Part shown: positions 39,948 through 42,190 of the stretch, in pieces
Position numbering within the stretch: the first letter of the stretch is position 1
Layout: each line of letters starts with the position of its first letter
DNA from: CAZLFA01 sp964558665
GTDB lineage: Bacteria; Desulfobacterota; Syntrophia; Syntrophales; PHBD01
Assembly: GCA_964558665.1 (NCBI GenBank)
Contig: CAZLFA010000032.1
Location: forward strand, 1 to 42,190
Length of the DNA stretch: 42,190 nt
Reading direction: 5' to 3'
The notes under the pieces: model-generated
Told to the model about the DNA's origin: nothing
Database searches by the model: none
Seen by the model: only the letters and a program-made list of their open reading frames with translations
Made by a program: the position numbers and the translations under genes

Positions 39948-40900
39948 CAATATCTATGGGACAGACGTTAATGCAGCCAGATTGCAGATGCGCGTCAGAG
40001 ATTGCATGCTTAGACAGCAAAATCGATGATAATTCTTTTGAGCAGATACTGAAAGTTGTTCGGCTCCGCGGGAAGAAGGAAATAATCAGCCTTTGGCTTA
40101 ACATAATTGAAGCGGCCGGGCATCGTTTCGTTTACGGACCGATATCCGATAACAATGGTGAAAAAAACGGTAAACTGAGACTTGCTCTGGTGGGCAAAAA
40201 CTGTACAGTGAAGAAAATATCGGGCTTCTGGCCGGAGACCTCCGGGTACCCATTGACGGAAGAAGAGATGCCGCTGACATCGGCTTATTTGAGCTCGATG
40301 GACGGAAAAGACGTAGAACTGCTCATTCCGCTTCGTAACGATAGGACTCCCGTCCGCTGGTTCAGCTTTGAAGATTCCCGGGAGTTTGAAGTGTACAGAG
40401 ATCTTATTTATCCGGTTATCCTGGATTGTTTGAAAGGAGTTCCATTCCGGACTCTGCTGGATGTAGGGTGCGGCGCAGGTAATCTTCTTGCAAAAATCAG
40501 TAAGGAATATCCTGAAGCTGTGCTTTATGGAGTGGATATAAGCTACGACAATGTGGAATCTGCAAGAGAAAAGGGGTTAGCGCATGTCTACGAAGGCAAT
40601 GCTTTGAATCTGAAGCCACTTTTGCCCGGCGCTTCCTACTTCGATGTCGTTATCCTGTGCGGAGTACTGAACAGGCAGGTTGTTGATGAAGGGACAGCAC
40701 GGGCAATGCTGCGTAAAACTTTCAGGCTATTGAACCCAGGAGGATATTTTATTGTTACTGGCTATTCTTCGTGCCATTTCAGCAGCAGTGATTTTCAAAA
40801 AATGGGTTTGACGGTACTGAACAAGAGCATACCATCGAATCTATTTAAGAGTTACGATAATTTTGCCCTCCGGCAGCTTTATGTCGCCCGGAAAATGTGA
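39944..40900 (+). CDS. class I SAM-dependent methyltransferase with N-terminal extension
   Basis: A 318-residue protein. The C-terminal half is a methyltransferase: LLDVGCGAGNLLAKIS (about 167-182), YGVDISYDNVESA, then FDVVILCGVLN and LNPGGYFIVTGY. The first 150 residues, with several Cys near the start (PDCRCASEIAC), match nothing I recognise. It is coupled to the NifU-like gene by a 4-bp overlap (ATGA). Substrate unknown. Confidence 0.8.
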   Translation: MTISMGQTLMQPDCRCASEIACLDSKIDDNSFEQILKVVRLRGKKEIISLWLNIIEAAGHRFVYGPISDNNGEKNGKLRLALVGKNCTVKKISGFWPETSGYPLTEEEMPLTSAYLSSMDGKDVELLIPLRNDRTPVRWFSFEDSREFEVYRDLIYPVILDCLKGVPFRTLLDVGCGAGNLLAKISKEYPEAVLYGVDISYDNVESAREKGLAHVYEGNALNLKPLLPGASYFDVVILCGVLNRQVVDEGTARAMLRKTFRLLNPGGYFIVTGYSSCHFSSSDFQKMGLTVLNKSIPSNLFKSYDNFALRQLYVARKM

Positions 40901-40983
40901 GAATATGAAGAATTGGACCAGGCTATTGAACGGAATGTAAAAAATGTCGTAAAAGAGACCTGCAAAAGAGAGGACAGACATTT

Positions 40984-41193
40984 ATGCGTATAGCAGACGG
41001 CAGAGAGATCTGTCGTGTATGCCGGAAGCTTCCCTCTGTTATTTACTGTGATGGTTGTAACAAACCATTATGCAGATCTTGCAGGAAGTTCGATATGTGG
41101 CAACATGATTGCGGCTCCATTACCACAAAGGTTTTTTGCCCGGTATGTGCAAACAATCCTTGGATAAACCCCTGGGGGAGCGCCATAGATTAA
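40984..41193 (+). CDS. small Cys-rich zinc-finger-like protein
   Basis: A 69-residue protein with ten Cys and one conserved-looking His: CRVC, CDGC, CRSC, DCG and CPVC pairs. The pattern (two or more CxxC pairs plus H-D-C) looks like a B-box or treble-clef zinc finger. The C-terminus NNPWINPWGSAID is unusual. A GAGAGGA site precedes the start by nine bases. Family not recognised; protein-protein or metal binding is likely. Confidence 0.7.
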   Translation: MRIADGREICRVCRKLPSVIYCDGCNKPLCRSCRKFDMWQHDCGSITTKVFCPVCANNPWINPWGSAID

Positions 41194-41289
41194 TCAGTGC
41201 AGAAGTCATCACCAGTTAGCAGTTGCTATTTTTCTCATTATTAATGATAATTCGACATCGGTAGAAATAGTGGGGATAAGGAGGTCGCT

Positions 41290-41637
41290 ATGAAAAAATT
41301 GGCACTGTTCGTGTTTAACGGTGACCCCATGTGTTTTGTCCATGTTCTCTTGAATGCACTGGACATGAAGGACCGGGGCTATGACATCAAGGTGATAATA
41401 GAGGGCACTGCTACAAAGCTCGTCGGTGAACTGGCTGAGGGCGGCAAGCCATATTCCCCTCTTTACGAAAAGGTGAAGAAGGCAGACCTTATCGACTGTG
41501 TATGCCAGGCATGTTCAAAAACAACGGGAAGCCTCGACGCAGTGACCAGGCAGAATCTTCCCCTGTGCGGCGACATGATGGGACATCCCGGTATGGCCCG
41601 ATATATGGAGGCCGGTTACGAGCTCCTTATTCTCTGA
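41290..41637 (+). CDS. DsrE-like protein
   Basis: A 115-residue cytosolic protein of the DsrE/DsrF-like fold: MKKLALFVFNGDPMCFVHVL, KVIIEGTATKLVGEL and LIDCVCQACSKTTG in its second half, with Cys in the region where sulfur-relay members carry the active Cys. It has an AAGGAGGTC ribosome-binding site. DsrE-like proteins move sulfur or act as small signalling adapters. In this locus a sulfur supply for Mo-Cu or Fe-S clusters is a fair guess. Confidence 0.8.
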   Translation: MKKLALFVFNGDPMCFVHVLLNALDMKDRGYDIKVIIEGTATKLVGELAEGGKPYSPLYEKVKKADLIDCVCQACSKTTGSLDAVTRQNLPLCGDMMGHPGMARYMEAGYELLIL

Positions 41638-41658
41638 TTGTTGACAAGAACAGGTAAT

Positions 41659-42153
41659 ATGATTGTTTATAAACCCATCGGCATGATACACTCGCCATTC
41701 CGCAAACCGGAGGGCATGCCCATACAATCCCGGGCGGCAAAGGGCATCACAGGGTGGATTGAAATAGAAGAAGATTATGTGCAGGGCCTCAAGGACCTGG
41801 AGGGATTCTCTCACATAATACTGCTTTATCATTTTCATCTTTCGAAAGGCTTTGATCTTCAAACGACGCCGTTTCTTGACAGCGTAAAACGAGGCGTCTT
41901 TGCGACGCGCGCGCCGCGGCGTCCGAACCCCATAGGACTTTCTGTGGTAAAACTCATTGCACATGAGAATAATGTTCTCAAAATAGAGGACGTGGATATT
42001 GTAGACGGCACACCTCTTCTGGACATCAAGCCGTACAATCCGGCCTTTGATCCCATAACCGTCGCCGCCTGCGGCTGGATGCAGGGCAGGGAGGAAGCCA
42101 TGCACAGTACACGTGCGGATGGCAGATTCAGCAGAAATGAAGAAGAACCGTAA
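41659..42153 (+). CDS. TsaA/TrmO-like tRNA methyltransferase (UPF0066)
   Basis: From the ATG at 41659 (MIVYKPIGMIHSPF) the product is 164 residues. The family hallmark RGVFATRAPRRPNPIGLSVV is present, with GTPLLDIKPY. TrmO methylates the N6 of t6A37 in tRNA using SAM in E. coli; some family members lie beside metal-cofactor genes and may have another substrate. The frame opens at a TTG 41638, but the N-terminal extension has no family match. It begins 21 bp after the DsrE-like gene and is probably the end of the same transcript, or continues into the next gene. Confidence 0.85.
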   Translation: MIVYKPIGMIHSPFRKPEGMPIQSRAAKGITGWIEIEEDYVQGLKDLEGFSHIILLYHFHLSKGFDLQTTPFLDSVKRGVFATRAPRRPNPIGLSVVKLIAHENNVLKIEDVDIVDGTPLLDIKPYNPAFDPITVAACGWMQGREEAMHSTRADGRFSRNEEEP

Positions 42154-42183
42154 TTGATACGGCAAAATAGATGCGAAATAAAA

Positions 42184-42190
42184 TGGAGGT
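42184..42190 (+). promoter_or_regulatory. ribosome-binding site of a gene beyond the window
   Basis: The window ends in TGGAGGT, a strong ribosome-binding site, so another plus-strand gene follows immediately outside. Confidence 0.5.

Noticed and set aside
1..42190. CRISPR array, tRNA or rRNA genes
   Set aside because: No regularly spaced repeats, cloverleaf with CCA-type end, or rRNA sequence was recognised by reading. A dedicated tRNA scan was not possible here.

Overview
The window reads as chromosome of an anaerobic deltaproteobacterium (Desulfobacterota), probably Syntrophales-like. Evidence: an orange-protein (ORP/MrpORP) locus typical of strict anaerobes, MinD-type ATPases with ferredoxin inserts, a cytosolic molybdopterin oxidoreductase, PAS/sigma54 and HDOD signalling proteins, and several dispersed palindromic repeats. 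The assignment is inference from gene content; there is no rRNA or tRNA to confirm it.

Region 1 (1-2550, minus strand) is an AT-rich mobile remnant: a Mu-type transposase cut off before its last catalytic residue, a small accessory protein, a small HTH repressor-like protein and a MerR-like HTH protein. The last two share an upstream operator-like sequence. A gene-free AT-rich stretch (2550-2957) with short repeats separates it from the core genome.

Region 2 (2958-19817, mostly minus strand) is core metabolism and signalling: a marR/molybdopterin oxidoreductase pair with a palindromic operator, a Prc-type protease, a GT2 glycosyltransferase, a FakA-FakB-like fusion with a thioesterase, a membrane-anchored DegP-like protease, a Ser/Thr kinase-HDOD-GAF protein, a cNMP-binding protein (plus strand), and the run proA-nadD-ppnP-HDOD.

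Region 3 (20117-29045, plus strand) holds a patatin-like hydrolase, a PflX-like radical SAM protein and an ilvBNCD operon with a complete isoleucine-type attenuator: promoter, 26-residue Ile-rich leader peptide, antiterminator and terminator. IlvC looks like the fungal mitochondrial type. An aminotransferase and a small unknown protein follow.

Region 4 (29194-42153) is the most striking part: a same-strand, enlarged ORP locus. It carries a UPF0251 DNA-binding protein on an apparently leaderless promoter, three free-standing ORP/NifX-like proteins, a PAS-sigma54 activator followed by a sigma54-type promoter with two upstream palindromes, two glycine-rich small proteins, two FmdB-like zinc ribbons, two MinD-ferredoxin ATPases, a COG0731 radical SAM protein, an Mrp-ORP fusion, a pyruvoyl arginine decarboxylase, a NifU-like protein, two methyltransferases, a Cys-rich small protein, a DsrE-like protein and a TsaA/TrmO-like tRNA methyltransferase. 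In Desulfovibrio vulgaris the corresponding core (DVU2103-2109) lies in two divergent sigma54-controlled operons; here it is collinear and has many added genes.

Two families of palindromic repeats are scattered between genes. In two copies the repeat begins on the last base of a gene's TAG stop codon, one of them inside the ilv operon.
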